Source of the DNA: Nipponacmea schrenckii
Taxonomy: Eukaryota; Mollusca; Gastropoda; Lottiidae
Length of the DNA stretch: 64,000 nucleotides
Direction: 5' to 3'
NCBI GenBank assembly: GCA_030562195.1
Contig: CM060202.1
Location: 10,292,001 to 10,356,000 of the forward strand
Part shown: piece by piece, positions 49,432 to 62,400 of the stretch
Position numbering within the stretch: position 1 is the stretch's first letter
How the letters are laid out: the number at the start of each line of letters is the position of its first letter
Made by a program: the position numbers and the translations under genes
Notes under the pieces: model-generated
Database searches by the model: none
What the model saw: the letters and a program-made list of their open reading frames with translations, nothing else
What the model was told of the DNA's origin: nothing

Positions 49432-50107
49432 TCTGTACTTTTAGTTCTTAAATTCAATAAATGCATTTAAACAGCATTTTGAATAAAATTCTCACAAGCC
49501 ATAATATCTGTCTTGTCAGGTGTTCTTTGTACGTTGAAGTGATTTTTAGAATGCTGGACCTATACCTTGACCTGTCATTGAATATCCAATTTTCTCCCTC
49601 TTTAATGGACAACTATTTCTTGAGACTATTAATTGAAGACAAGACAATCTAACTAATCCTGTCTGAGACAGCGACCATTAACTCGATTCTGTCTTCTATC
49701 TTTTTTAGGCTCAAGATGACTAAAAGACTGTGTAGTTTTCATGTGACAAAGATTAAAGTCAGCTTCAGATAACAAAAGAAAGGTAAGATAGAGAAGGTTT
49801 TTGTCTGAAGTTGATGTACTCTTATTCTAAATAGACAGGCAATTAAGAAATAATTGCCAGTTGTTGTACTCACAAAATGTCTTAATTCTTTCACTTTAAA
49901 CATTCACAAGTCATAGGATGTTTCAAAAAGTATTTTGAGTGCACTAAGGAGTATATCCTTAAATTATTCCATCTTTAAAATGGACGTCATATTGGAAAGC
50001 TTTTGCCTCCTTTACCTAAAATACTTTCATAAATCTTAAATGAGCTTCCACTGCAGCTATTAATCACTTCATTAATTTGGTGAATTAGTTGACAGAAATA
50101 CTGCACA

Positions 50108-50459
50108 ATAACCGTTGGCCAAAAAGCCAACTTTAAGCTAGCTTTTCTGAGTTTCCACTTGTTAAATTGCCGAACAATTACGGTTTGTTGGAACCGAAAA
50201 CCTAATTTATCAGGGGCCGAATGAAAGCTAGCTTTAAAGCGGGCTATTTAAACAAGCGGAAATGCCAAGTTTTTTACGGTTTCTCACGCAACATCGGTAG
50301 TCTTGTACATCGCAAACTGTCAATAATAATACCACTTTTTTGATTGTGACTAAAGTGGTTTAGGAACTAGATAAACTCAGTGGAATCAGAGCGTGTTCGG
50401 CAATAAAGCTGGCTTTGAAGCTAGCTTTACTTCACAATTCTAAGTGGAAACGCAGTTAA
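50108..50459 (+). mobile_element. TTAA-type element, family 2 copy 3
   Basis: The right end is AAGTGGAAACGCAG then TTAA (50456-50459). The left end has ATAACCGTTGGCCAAAAAGC, a shortened terminus next to an altered TTAA. Internal blocks TTTAAGCTAGCTTTTCTGAG, TTGCCGAACAATTACGG, GACTAAAGTGGTTTAGGAAC and GTGTTCGGCAATAAAGCTGG are shared with 19.99 and 21.94 kb. At 352 bp it is the longest of the three and carries the most complete middle portion. Confidence 0.78.
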
Positions 50460-53030
50460 TGTCACAGAATGGTATCAGATGTTATCCTGATTGTCTAGCA
50501 GCACCCACTATAATTTAAAACTTATTTGACATCTTGGGTTTTTTTCTTTAGAGGAAGCAATTCAATTCATTATAGCGCTGGACCTGCAATATTCCAATAA
50601 TAGATCATTTATTTTGAGATATCGATAAAAAACAATAAAAAAAAGTTACATTACATACCAATTTAATCTCATTTTGTCTACCAAAATAATATTTCTATTT
50701 TCAAATCAGACAAAGTTTCATTAGAAAGTGGGAATGATTTCCTGGGGAGGAAGAAAGAATGATTATGTGGTGTGCTAGGATAATAGAAAGTCTCATCTAA
50801 TATATATTATACAGAATTAATACATTCACTCTGTCATATCATCTATCTCACTCCATACCAGTAATACATTTATATATACATTCTATATTGTTATAGAATC
50901 CCTATCAGCTTGATGCAGACTTTTTTCAGATAAGGAGTAATTAAAGTTGTATACCAATTCTGTGAAAATGGAATGGATGAAATATTTGATGTATGCCTAC
51001 ACATGTATCAATCAGAATTGAAATGTATTCTTTTTATTTATCAACCAAATAAACAAATTTGATCTTTTGTTTAGAGGATTTGCCTTGTGTTTGAACATAA
51101 TTCATGTGTTGAAGTGCATTTTGCCTTGTGAATTGCCTTACTTAATGCCCTGCAGTTTTCTTTCAAAATAGTATAAGAAAAGTTATGTGATTATCTTGTA
51201 CCTTTGTCCATGCTGTAAATATATAATATGTATATTTTACTAATAATATATTAACAATGTTGTAAACCAATATTTCCCTAGTGGAACCCAAGTCAACATG
51301 TAAAACACAAGTAAAGTGAGCAATCCTCTATGGTCTATCAATGTTTATTATTTTACACTGTGAAGAACTACAAGTTTACTTTTATCCCTGTTCTCAATGG
51401 GCTGCTTCTATTACCATTCCATAGTTCCAACATAGAGTTTTATATGTATCATAGAAAACCTGCAAGCTATCAGAATCCTCTATATTTTAACCGCTTCTGA
51501 AACTCTGAAGTCTCTATTTCATTGTCTGGGGTATAAATAATATCAACAAATTTTACATCTTTACCACTATTTATTTAGACTTCCGACAGTCAAAGTGTTA
51601 ATAAGCCTATCTCTTACAAACATGAACTCTGTTCAACTTGCAAAAATACCTTTCAAATTTTCTTTTAATGCTTTTGAACTTAATCAGTGCTTCCTTTGTT
51701 TCAAATTTTTTTAATTTTCTTTAACTTCGTTTAAAACAAACAGAGTTCTTTAACATGTGCTTTGAATTAAGGTGTTGAATTTTACCAGGAATGTAGTTAA
51801 TAATATAATATGATCATCTTTTTAGTTCTTTTGTAAAATGGCTGATTCTTTTCATGTGATCTGAGCTTTCCTTCCTTTAAGATGTTAACCTTGAGTAGTG
51901 TTTCCTTAAACATAATGCTTCTCATTTAACCTTCCCTTCTAGTACCAACATTCTTGTAGAAACAGACAAATTATCTGAGTCTGTAGACATAAATTGCTAG
52001 AGGGGTTTCAGGAATTCATAATACCAGCACAAATTTCTGGGAGGCAAGGTGTAGATTTGAAATTGGCATCAGTTTAGGACAGATATAATTTTGTTTGTGA
52101 GAAAAATTTGTCTGGGTGGTTCAATTACTGAGCTTTTATTCGGCAAGATGATCATAGCTCATGTGAAACATTTATACCATATTTGGACGTTCTCAATGGT
52201 AAGTTTGCAGAAGTAATCATTATTCATGTCTGGGTAGGTTATTGGCTTTCCAACTTGGTTCTTCTTCCCTGACAAATTAGAATTATATAGGGGATATCAA
52301 TATAGACTTCAGATCATCTCATTTCAAATGTAAAGTCTAATGGTACAATATCTGGTTAATGATGCAGAGAGGCATTGATAGTTCTTGATGGCTACAAGTG
52401 CTATTGTCAAGAACATGTCTAAAATATAGCTAAAGTTAAATTTAAGTAACTTTTCAACACCTTATCAAACTGATGATGGCAAATTAGCTTTCACTTTTCT
52501 ATTTATGCTCTTTCTGCAATACGTCTGTTCACTTGGTGTACTTGCTTGGACATTTTTTATCACCAAATGATGATGTGATTATTATGTACTATTTATTAGT
52601 AATTCTTTTGTCACATTTCATGTAAAAATCTTTGTAGAAGATTATTTGTCAGTTCACTCATTAGAATAAAAGGTATTCATTTATAGAAAGCAGATAAAAG
52701 ACTAAAATATTACAAGAGATTTCAGAATGAAAAGATAATAATCTCTGTTTTAGATGATTGATTTATTGATTGGAACTAATCAGTGAGATCTTTATAAATC
52801 TAAATGTCAATCTTGTGTCTGTTAATGGAATAGTTTAATATATTTTATATCTTCTTTTGTAACAACCTGTAATTTCACCTTAATACCAATTATTCCCAAT
52901 AAACTGAAATAGATATACCATTGAACTCTTTATGAAAGAGAAGATTTATTTTTTCAAAATTCCAAACTGTTTTCTATTAATGTTTTTTATTAATACATTT
53001 TATGTGTTACTAAGGTAATTCTCTTTAGAT
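50460..53030. other. AT-rich non-coding stretch, one orphan minisatellite unit
   Basis: No gene or element was recognised over about 2.5 kb. Near the right end, 52899-52920 reads ATAAACTGAAATAGATATAC, an isolated piece of the 40-bp minisatellite unit whose array begins at 53031. Confidence 0.45.
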
Positions 53031-53684
53031 ATAGATAACAGGTAACATTGCCCTAACTAGACAAACTGAAATAAATACCAGGTAACATTGACCTATCTAG
53101 ATTAACTGAAATAGATACCATGTAACATTGACCTATCTAGATTAACTGAAATAGATATCAGGTAACACTGACCTATCTAGATAAACTGAAATAGATACCA
53201 GGTAAACTGAAATAGATACCAGGTAACATTGACCTATCTAGACAAACTGAAATAGATACCAGGTAACATTGACCTATCCAGACCAACTGAAATAGATACA
53301 AGGTAACATTGACCTATCAGGTAACATTGACCTATCTAGACCAACTGAAATAGATACCAGATAACATTGACCTATCCAGACCTACTGAATAGAAAAGTAA
53401 ATGATACAGGTAACATTGACCTATCTAGACCAACTGAAATAGTCACATAACATTGACCTATCGGACATTGACCTACTGAAATTGATACCAGGTAACATTG
53501 ACCTATCTAGACAAACTGAAATAGATACCAGATAACACTGACCTATATGGGCCTACTGAAATTGATACCAGGTAACATTGATCTATCTAGTCCAACTGCA
53601 ATAGATACAAGGAAACATTAACCTATCTATCCGTACTCTGAAATTGATACCAGGTAACATTGACAAACTGAAATAGATACAAGG
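53031..53684. repeat. 40-bp minisatellite, about 16 units
   Basis: Units contain CAGGTAACATTGACCTATCT then AGACAAACTGAAATAGATAC. Left-hand units keep exact 40-bp spacing. Later units have partial deletions and duplications (for example CAGGTAAACTGAAATAGATA at 53200, and a doubled GGTAACATTGACCTATC at 53305-53330) and drift toward the right edge. The flank from 53685 to 54776 shows nothing recognisable. Confidence 0.95.
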
Positions 53685-54776
53685 AACCACATTTACAACA
53701 CACTGCTGAAATAAATATATTTATGGCATATTGAGGGAAGGTTCTTTCATTAAGTTGTGAAACCTTGAGAGAAAAATATATTTAAAAAAATTGAGATGAT
53801 TCCAAGACATTGATCTGTGTAAGAAACAGTTGGATGTTTTACACAGTTAATTAATTCTACAACAAACCTATCAGATATCATACTGTTACGTGAAGAACCT
53901 GTTGTCATAGTTATAGATGTCCTCTGGGCTCTGGCCCTGTGTCATCCTGGATCAAATTGTATTGTCCATTGTCTAGTGTCTTTTCAATGAGCTACTCCAG
54001 ATCAATTTCAAAGCTGAAGTTCATTTGGAACTGAGGATGAAAGGAAATGCATTAAGGTATTTACAAAAAAAAGTAAGGATAGATTTTACTCAAACTTAGG
54101 CATGAGCCATATGGCAAATGACTATAACCTGGTAATGGTTAAAGTGATAAATATTTAATGGAAGACTTGCAAGACAAAAATATTCAATTCACAAAAAAGA
54201 ACAGAATTTTTCTGACATGAATTCATTATGTTTGTATTAAGGTTACTTCTTTGTAAAAATTGTGATGGACGCCAATATCCAATAAAAGGTTTTCTACATC
54301 TGTAAGAGAGACAATCATATTGTTCACCCATTGTAATATTCACTTCAACAAAGTGACAAATATTGGATTTCATTAAAAACCAAGAGAGTACTTTTAGTAA
54401 CTAATCCCAACTGGACAGCTTTCATAGTGACAGGCTTTGTCTCTGAGGAAAATACAGGAACTTAATATGATAGAGCCATATTGGTTTTTTATTCCATCTA
54501 GAATGTGACTTCAATAAGGAAATTGTGTTTTTATAACAAACGAGAGAGTACTCACGCTAATCTCTATTGTATTTTTTACCTATACTGGACATTAGTCAAT
54601 AATACTGCTTTTAACTGGTTGATTGTTTCCGTAGAATAACAGGAACCTCTATTCTATATAAAAGTATTGGTTTGTCTGAATGATATAGATTTATTTTGTC
54701 AATCTGAATGGCCTGAAGGAAGTTTTGAGCTGGATTATTTTGATTAGATTTGGATCAATAAAAAATATTTTATTTA

Positions 54777-55016
54777 TTAAAGATACTACCTCTTATGATG
54801 ATTGAACAGTTGAAATTTTGAAATAAATATTTGTCCATTGGTGTACTTACCTGGTGTCATAACTGTTCAACAGGATACTTTTATAATTAAAAAAAAATGC
54901 CCAGAATGGTACTTTACTACGATTAAGGGATTCTATTTTTTAATCATGACACCTGATAACTTCAACTGATGAATATATTCATAGTTCTGGCCATTCTAAG
55001 CGGTAGTATTCCTTAA
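54777..55016. mobile_element. TTAA-type MITE, family 3 diverged copy
   Basis: The ends are TTAA then AGATACTACCTCTTA and GCGGTAGTATTCC then TTAA, with an inverted terminal repeat around ATACTACC. Internally TTGGTGTACTTACCTGGTGT then CATAACTG matches the family 3 phrase seen at 58.65 kb, and its inverse GACACCTGATAACTTCAACT lies in the right half, so the element is partly palindromic. It is 240 bp with no coding capacity. Confidence 0.75.
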
Positions 55017-55348
55017 ATCCTTAAAATAATAGTTTATCAATAGCTATGAAAAAGTCTGAGCATCAGTGAATCTGACATGGTACATATATTTAAATCCATG
55101 AAATAGATATTTTGCTTTTTTCAATTTAGAGAAAACGCCAGTGTATATACATTGAATTTGGCAGCAGTCCATACCATATTACTGGTTTTTTTTTTGTTAA
55201 AATCTAGTTAGCAGACGACTATTCATTAAGGGTGTTGCCTGCTCTATTATTTTGTTATGAAAATATTGAATTATTATATGAAATATTGATTTCTTGAGTC
55301 GATAATGAAGATTTGGGGTTCTTCCCTTTAGCTTAAAATTAATTATTT

Positions 55349-55480
55349 TTTGACTTCTTTAAGTGGCATTTAGTAACTGGGTAATAATTAACTTGACACA
55401 ATTATATGGATAACAATTACTTAATAAATAACTTGCGACATTTCGAGGAAGGTACTTTCGTCTTTATCAAGCAATCAGTG
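55349..55480 (-). mobile_element. Retroelement-like repeat with hammerhead-like motif, copy 2
   Basis: On the minus strand it starts near GCTTGATAAAGACGAAAGTA, then CCTTCCTCGAAATGTCGCAA, and continues GTAATTGTTATCCATATAAT to TTACTAAATGCCACTTAAAG. The 40.27 kb insertion has the same block order. GACGAAAG and CTTCCTC can pair as an imperfect hairpin between TGATAAA and CGAAATGTC, which is the hammerhead layout (CUGAUGA, stem II, GAAA), but with core substitutions. It is likely a decayed fragment of a Penelope-like or similar retroelement. Confidence 0.45.
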
Positions 55481-57354
55481 CAAGCATTATTTAATTTTTT
55501 GATAACCTTTCAAACCTGTCATGAAAATGGGACATTTCAAACCTACCATTGAAGATGAAACAAGATGATGGTATCAATCTCTGTCAATCTTGGAGTATCT
55601 GTAGACAGTTATAATGCGAAAAAAAACTGATGTTATTTGTTTTATAATTGTGGCGGTAACCATAGAAATGTAAAAATTATAAGGAAAAATGGGACAAAAT
55701 TCCCTTATTTGCATTTCCTATGTAGGTTGAAATTATTTTCTTTTATATGGATGATCAACATTGTCGACTTCACATGATAAATGGTTAACTCTTATGTCAA
55801 CCAGGGCACATTTTTCTACTCAATTTAAATTTTGTTTCTAGTACAGTCCCCTTTGTCCGCCATTTTGAGATCAGTAATATGCATAACATAGATATCTACA
55901 ATTCCTCAAATTCAATGTTCCAACTAAAGACAAGATGCTTTTTCCATGTGCTCCTTCCAACCTGCTTCCTAGGAAAGTAAGTCCAAATCAATTTCAGTAG
56001 AGAAAAGAAATGAAAATGATCCATAAAATTGCAGGGTAAAGAAACATTAATGGAAATCTGAAATTAGTTGCTTTGTAAGCAGATTGTGGTAAGGTAGCGT
56101 GACTGACTCAACATTAATTAAACTATTAGAAAAACTTCCTCTATCCTACTGAGTATCAAAGACTTAAAAAGAGCTTTTCTCCTGGACAAACAATGACAAT
56201 TAGACAGACAACCGTTGTTCCTAATGGACTAATACACTGATGTACTTTCATCTAATCGTTAACCAAATCCAGCCAAAGTTGATGATCGGTAATCAATGAC
56301 AAATAAACTGGTGAAAGAGCCTATTAGATTGAACATGATTGAAATTGGCTTCCCACGTTTCGCCAGACTGCTCTATTGATTGGAACAAATCGGTTAATCT
56401 TGTCCTCTCTATATACTCAATACCCACAACTTTTAAACACATCATGTTCCGTCATGGCTGAATTACTGTCCCTGATTCAGCTTTTATAACAGAACCTATA
56501 AGATGAGTCATCTAATTTGTTCAAGTCTTTTATAAAAGTTTTATGATCTGAATATGACCTTCAGAGAATTTAATTTTTTTCCTCACCTGGCCTCATCTTA
56601 ATTTCTAAAATAATATTGAACCAATATTTTTGTAACAAGGAAAGTTGTATTTGAGATCAACCTTTTAGAGGACTCTTTTGACACTTACTGTTTGAAATAC
56701 AGTTCCCAAAAGATCTGAATTGCAAGAGATTAAATCATGTGAGCAGTTGTAGATTTTCTCTTCACTTTGAGTTGCAAATTTAGGCTATCAATTAATTACA
56801 TAAATGTGGAAATTCAACCTTTCCTTAAATAATTTTTCTGAAATATGGACAATTTTTGTTTCACAAATTTTTTGTGACAGTTAATGTCCATGTCATGTTA
56901 GACAGAGCTAACAATTTTAACAAAAATAATAACTGAGAAATACTAATTGATCTGGCTCCTTTGTATTACATGACACATAAGAAAATTAAATAAGTTACTA
57001 CTGCACTATAATCAGATAAAGCCCTCCAGTGACTGAAAATAACCAGAAATATGAACATTGCACCAATATCTTCTGTATCTAACTTCTAAAATTAATAGCC
57101 AAGAAAATTGCTTTTACACATTTTTATTTGTGAAAAGTCGTAAAATATGATTAGTTCATTTTGGTTTATTGTGAATCAAATGGTGCCTTTATTGAAGAAA
57201 GTTATTTGAGTTATTTTTTATCCTTGGGAAATGGATGAAACATGAATCATCAGTATTTGAGAAATTTTTAGTAGTGAACTAATGAACTAGAGAGAAGTGG
57301 GGGTTTTAACCAATCAATGACTTCAATGTAGTATTGGTTACAATAAGGTACAAC
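55481..57354. other. AT-rich non-coding stretch, nothing firmly recognised
   Basis: At about 56341-56380 the minus strand reads CAATAGAGCAGTCTGGCGAA then ACGTGGGAAGCC, faintly like the GAAACGT part of the hammerhead-like repeats at 40.3 and 55.4 kb. It is too short to call. No gene or array was seen elsewhere. Confidence 0.4.
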
Positions 57355-57805
57355 AAACTGGAAACCAAGCTAGTCTACTGTGATATCTCCACACCTTGCT
57401 TCATATTCAAAGTATAGTTGAGTTTTAGTGTACAAGAAACTGGGAACCAAGCTAGTCTGCTGTGATATCTCCACACCTTGCTTCATATTCAAAGTATAGT
57501 TGAGTTTTAGTGTACAAGAAACTGGAAACCAAGCTATTCTGCTGAGATATCTCCACACCTTGCTTCATATTCAAAGTATAGTTGAGTTTTAGTGTACAAG
57601 AAACTGGAAACCAAGCTATTCTGCTGAGATATCTCCACACCTTGCTTTATATTCAAAGTATAGTTGAGTTTTAGTGTACAAGAAACTGGAAACCAAGCTA
57701 TTCTGCTGAGATATCTCCACACCTTGCTTCATATTCAAAGTATAGTTGAGTTTTAGTGTACAAGAAACTGGAAACCAAGCTAGTCTGCTGAGATATCTCA
57801 AACAC
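57355..57805. repeat. 82-bp minisatellite, 5.5 units
   Basis: Units start AAACTGGAAACCAAGCTA, pass GATATCTCCACACCTTGCTT and CATATTCAAAGTATAGTTGA, and end TTTTAGTGTACAAG. The period is exactly 82 bp (57355, 57437, and so on), with only a few substitutions between copies. Since 82 is not a multiple of three, each unit reads in a different frame. The four overlapping minus-strand ORFs here are repeat artefacts. The flank from 57806 to 58653 shows nothing recognisable. Confidence 0.96.
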
Positions 57806-58653
57806 CTCAAGCATTGGTTATATATCCAAAATAAAGACCAAGACTTTTATGTAGTCTTTACAGGTTTTAAGCTAAAGATTCAAAGGAGTATGTGGTGTGG
57901 TGTATATGACATTATATTCTATGTGAAATGTCCTAATATCATGAAATCATTACAGTTATCTTTTGAAGCAAAAAAACAACAAAAGAATTAACATGTAATA
58001 CTTTTCTCCATAAACATTTGGTCTGAGCCCTTTATCAGAAAATGTACCAAATGGATGTTGTTTTCACACATTTCTCTTATAAAACTGTGAGATAAACATA
58101 GTTTCTAGATAACTTTTATCTTCATGGCAAATATTTTATGTAATTCTCATTTTTCTCCGATTATTTTCCCTTTAACCTTTCTGTTAATTGCTTGTTAAAA
58201 TTTGATATGAAACAACTTGGAGGTCTAAATCATATTGAGTCTTTTCTTCTTTAGATCTCGAGAGAAAACAAATTTTAAATTTTATCAAACATCAAAATTT
58301 GAATAATTATGATAAACTTTTCACAAGTGGAGAAGAAAACTGATGAATTATACTTCATAGTACCTTGCTGTTAATTATGATGAGTCATAACACTTACTTA
58401 CAGTTGGATCAAACATGCTAGTGCATTTTGGAAATCATACATATTTGCCCATCTAATATTTATCTCTATTTTGTATACATTCAATTATATTATTTTGTAT
58501 GTATTGTTGCCTACTAGTATTTTCAAATTTAAATCAATTATGAAAATGAATATTTTATGCTTTCAATGAATGATCAAACAAACTATTATATCACTATTAC
58601 AATATGTATTGAAGTAGTATCTTGGATTTTTTTGATTTTTTTTCATAATAGTT

Positions 58654-59139
58654 TTAAGGGATAATAGCCGGTAGAACGAACATAAAAATTTAAGTTCACT
58701 CAAATTTGGACAATAACAGTATATATCCATCAGTGGACTTACCTGGTGCCATACTTATACGTCAAAATCCCTCTAAAATCCGATAAATCCCCAAAATAAA
58801 GTAGTTAATATTAAAACGCTTTTGAGCCATCCAACAAGCGATTTTCAAATTGTAAAATATAAAGGGAAGTAACTCTAACATATGGGTTTTCACCCGTCCT
58901 TGACCCCTACTGTTGAATTGCACAATGATGATTTAGCGTTGATTTACCAGACGCTTTTTTTCTCAAACTGAATGGAATCGTCACTGGCTAACTTTTTTTT
59001 TAAATTTTGAATATATTTTTATTGTGGCTTTTTCAAATTTGGTAAAGTGTGGGATGCATACTTATTTAACTAATAGTCAATATTAAACACAAATATAAGC
59101 CGTAGGACGAGTGTATTCTAACGCCTATTATCCCTTTAA
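58654..59139. mobile_element. TTAA-type MITE, family 3 long copy
   Basis: The left end is TTAA then GGGATAATAGCCGG and the right end is CGCCTATTATCCCT then TTAA, an inverted repeat of about 12 bp inside a TTAA duplication. The left part has GAACGAACATAAAAATTTAA, CATCAGTGGACTTACCTGGT and CAAAATCCCTCTAAAATCCG, parallel to 48.0 and 54.8 kb. At 486 bp it is the longest family 3 copy and has a unique middle. No transposase frame was seen. Confidence 0.82.
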
Positions 59140-59398
59140 TTATATTATTTTTATGTATTGTAGCTTACTAGTATTTTGTATCTGTATTATTTTGTCTTTC
59201 TTCGCATCATTATGTATAGAATGTTGTTTTGTTGTGTTTTCTTGTATTGCTTTCACCACTTGTGGTGTAACTTATGCAATAAAATTATAATTATTATATA
59301 TGGTACTATATATTTTAAATAAAAATTTATTTCAACAATTAGAAGTTAAAGTTAAACACATGTTCCTAAACAGGGCAATTTTGATACAGTTTTTTTTA

Positions 59399-59466
59399 CA
59401 AACTTTATATATCTAATATAAAAACTTTATATATCTAATATAAAAACTTTATATATCTAATATAAA
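59399..59466. repeat. 22-bp short tandem array
   Basis: Three near-identical copies of AAAACTTTATATATCTAATA plus two bases occur at 22-bp spacing. Nothing is recognised in 59140-59398. Confidence 0.92.
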
Positions 59467-62400
59467 AAACAAACTTGACAGGGCATGTGTTAAGAATTCA
59501 GCATATTTTTTTTTACTTAAAAACCAATGTAAATGAAAACTAAGTTAAATTACAAAGATTGTAAAAGGAAACAGAATTAAATATAATTGGTTTAATCTTT
59601 CACAGAATCTCTGTGTTAAATGTTTTTTTTAAGAACTAAAGAGACATAAACATCTACAATGAAGACTTTGATCAAAATGAAAAACTTCTGTTTATATTCA
59701 AGATTCACATGCTTTGAAACATGTTAAAAATTAAATTGACATGATTATTTCAAACATCCTGTTATTGGTCCTTTATGGAAAGTCAAAATGGTAAAATTGC
59801 TGGATTTGGGTTAAGTTTTCTGACATATTTTTTTGAAGTATTTTTTTTATAAATCTTACAGAGCAATTTCAATCATTATCTTGTGAGTTGACCTAAATGC
59901 TGGGTCAGAAATGCCTTTCCTTTCAGCAAAAAACAAAACTTGGCTACAAAGAGATGATTTGGGAATTTTCTGCCATTACACATCCCAGCAGATATGTGCA
60001 CGTCAAAAGATCCAGACGATAGTTCAAATGACTGCTGTATGATTGACATCTGAATAAAATGGCTACCCAACAAGATTATACGATAAAAACATCCGAATTA
60101 ATCAGATATTACCCATAATTCTATCTGTCTCTCATCTTGGATGTCAAGTGGCAATTATTCCGCAACTATTATTGAAATCTGCCACGGAAAAAAAATAAAT
60201 TAAAATGGTTTAATTGACAGCTGAGAAACAGTTTTTACAGAACTAAGATGCAATGAAATAGAAATGAATATGAAGGTGATAGGTTTTTCAATAAATTGAA
60301 ATGAGTAAGTCAGTGAAAGTAAAAAGTGTATTCATCAAGAAAATCCTTATATATTCTAAGATGTTTAACTGAATTGCAGCAAGGTGTCCGATGGTCCAAA
60401 TCTTTTGGATTTCTTGATAACAGGAGCAATGTTAACTCTTTGTGCCCGGCAAGCCATTTAGCAGTAGAGCCAATTCACTCACCAGACTTTCTCATCTGGG
60501 AGGTCTTAAAATGGTGAAATGGTACAAGATGTACAATACCTGTTAGAGTGGAATATATATATAAAGGCAATGATTTTTAGAAACAGTTTGATAGTGAAAG
60601 ATAAGCACGAAGTGATGACTCAAAAAACATAAAAAAAATGCACTTTTTCTAAAAGGTATTCCGTACGACTACATTTTATTTTGGAAAAGATATTTGGGAG
60701 GCAAAGTGTTAACTTTGACCACAACTTTCTGGCTTTCTGGTTTAGAAAAGCCTTCTTGATATAGAAACTCTTGTCAGTCAAAAAAATTACTTTGGGTCAT
60801 ATTTCATTTAATCCTATCCAGAAATTCATGGGGCTTACTTGCAAAAAGCTTCAACCAGAGATGAATTCAATCAAATGATAAATCTGGTACCCTTTTAGTA
60901 ACCTTTATAGTACCAGGGCCTGGAGAGACAGTGATGAATCACTCATTGGTCATCTTGGATAACAGAAGATCTGTCTTTAGAAGACAGAAACGACAACTTC
61001 TGTTCAATCACATCTGAAATGAAGCAGAAATGGTGATATTGGTCACTTTAATTAAAGAATGGAATGGTATATTAGTTGAGTAATTAGAATATTGTATTGT
61101 CTTTCAGTATGGTAGAAATATATCTTGTATTATAATTATAGATGCTTTTACTATGTAATTATAATACATGCTTATAATTATATTAATATGTCTTTGATTA
61201 AGATTTTTACTTGATCATCAGGATCATTAATAGGCCTTCAATTTGATACAGTTATTGAACATGCTTTATGCTGCTGAGAGGCATTACTTAACCTTTTGCC
61301 CCTTCATGTTTCTTTAATCTTGGATTCCTTCTAACATGGTTTATGAATATTATTATCTTCCGTGTGATGCTTTAATTTCCATAATATGCAGACTAAAATT
61401 TTAATTTTTTTTCACGCCAAATTCATACCATGTTTTTGTGTGATTTTGTAATTGTTTCAAAGATTTTACATTTTCATCTGTCTGCAAATATTTCAATGTA
61501 CAGTTTCACATATTTGAACATCAGCTAAGATTGTCTGGTCTAATTAGGATTTGAATTTCCATAAGTCTAAAATCGGTCATTACAGGACCGATGAAATAAT
61601 TCAGTTCACTAGTGATAAATAATATGGTGCCAATCGAAATCAGTTCAAACTTTCTCTCTCCCAGAAACTTGGAGCAGTAATTTCAACAACTACCAGTCAA
61701 ACCTGGGTCCACTGAAGCTGAATAAATGAGAAAATCAAATCAATTTATTTTATTTCTTTAGTAGACATCAATTTAGCTTTCTTTCAATTCAGTTTATTGG
61801 AAATACTTCCTGTGGAATTGATGATCTTACGATTTTGTTACAACCATTATTCAATGTCAATTTGACAAGCTACTATCTGGCCAGAACAAATCACAGTTCT
61901 GTACATAATTCAACCTAATTTTAATCACACAAAAAAGTTAATTTCAAATGTAGTTTATTGACCAACTTTTGTCAAATCTGGTCCAGACGTCGCAGGATTT
62001 GTTTGAAATCTTATTGAACATTTTTAAGATTAAAAGATTTCATTAGAAGTCAAGAATTTCTTAAATTATTAATTCCAAACTCTTTTAAGGATAAAATGGT
62101 TCTTGGACATGAAAGAGAAGCGTAATGGGATAATGCCGATAAGTGTTACAAAGCACAATATACTCGCAAAGCTTCAGATATTTTACCTTTCAGACAGTAG
62201 TTGTTGAGAAGTTTAGTATGAATAATTGTTATTCAATCTCTAAGTAAATTAACTTGATAATCAAGTCTATTGACTGTTTCATTAGCTGTGATTATCCAGA
62301 CAAAGCATCTTTGATGATTGTCCAGACTTGGAAATTATTATAAATGCTGATTTGTGGGAATTCTGAAGACTAGTGTATGATTATATTTATATACCTAGAC

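Noticed and set aside
57370..57810. Four overlapping 62-64 codon minus-strand ORFs
   Set aside because: They are the 82-bp tandem unit read in rotating frames.
59990..60030. SINE body suggested by GTGCACGTCAAAAGATCC
   Set aside because: Only one short phrase fits; no head, tail or target duplication was found.
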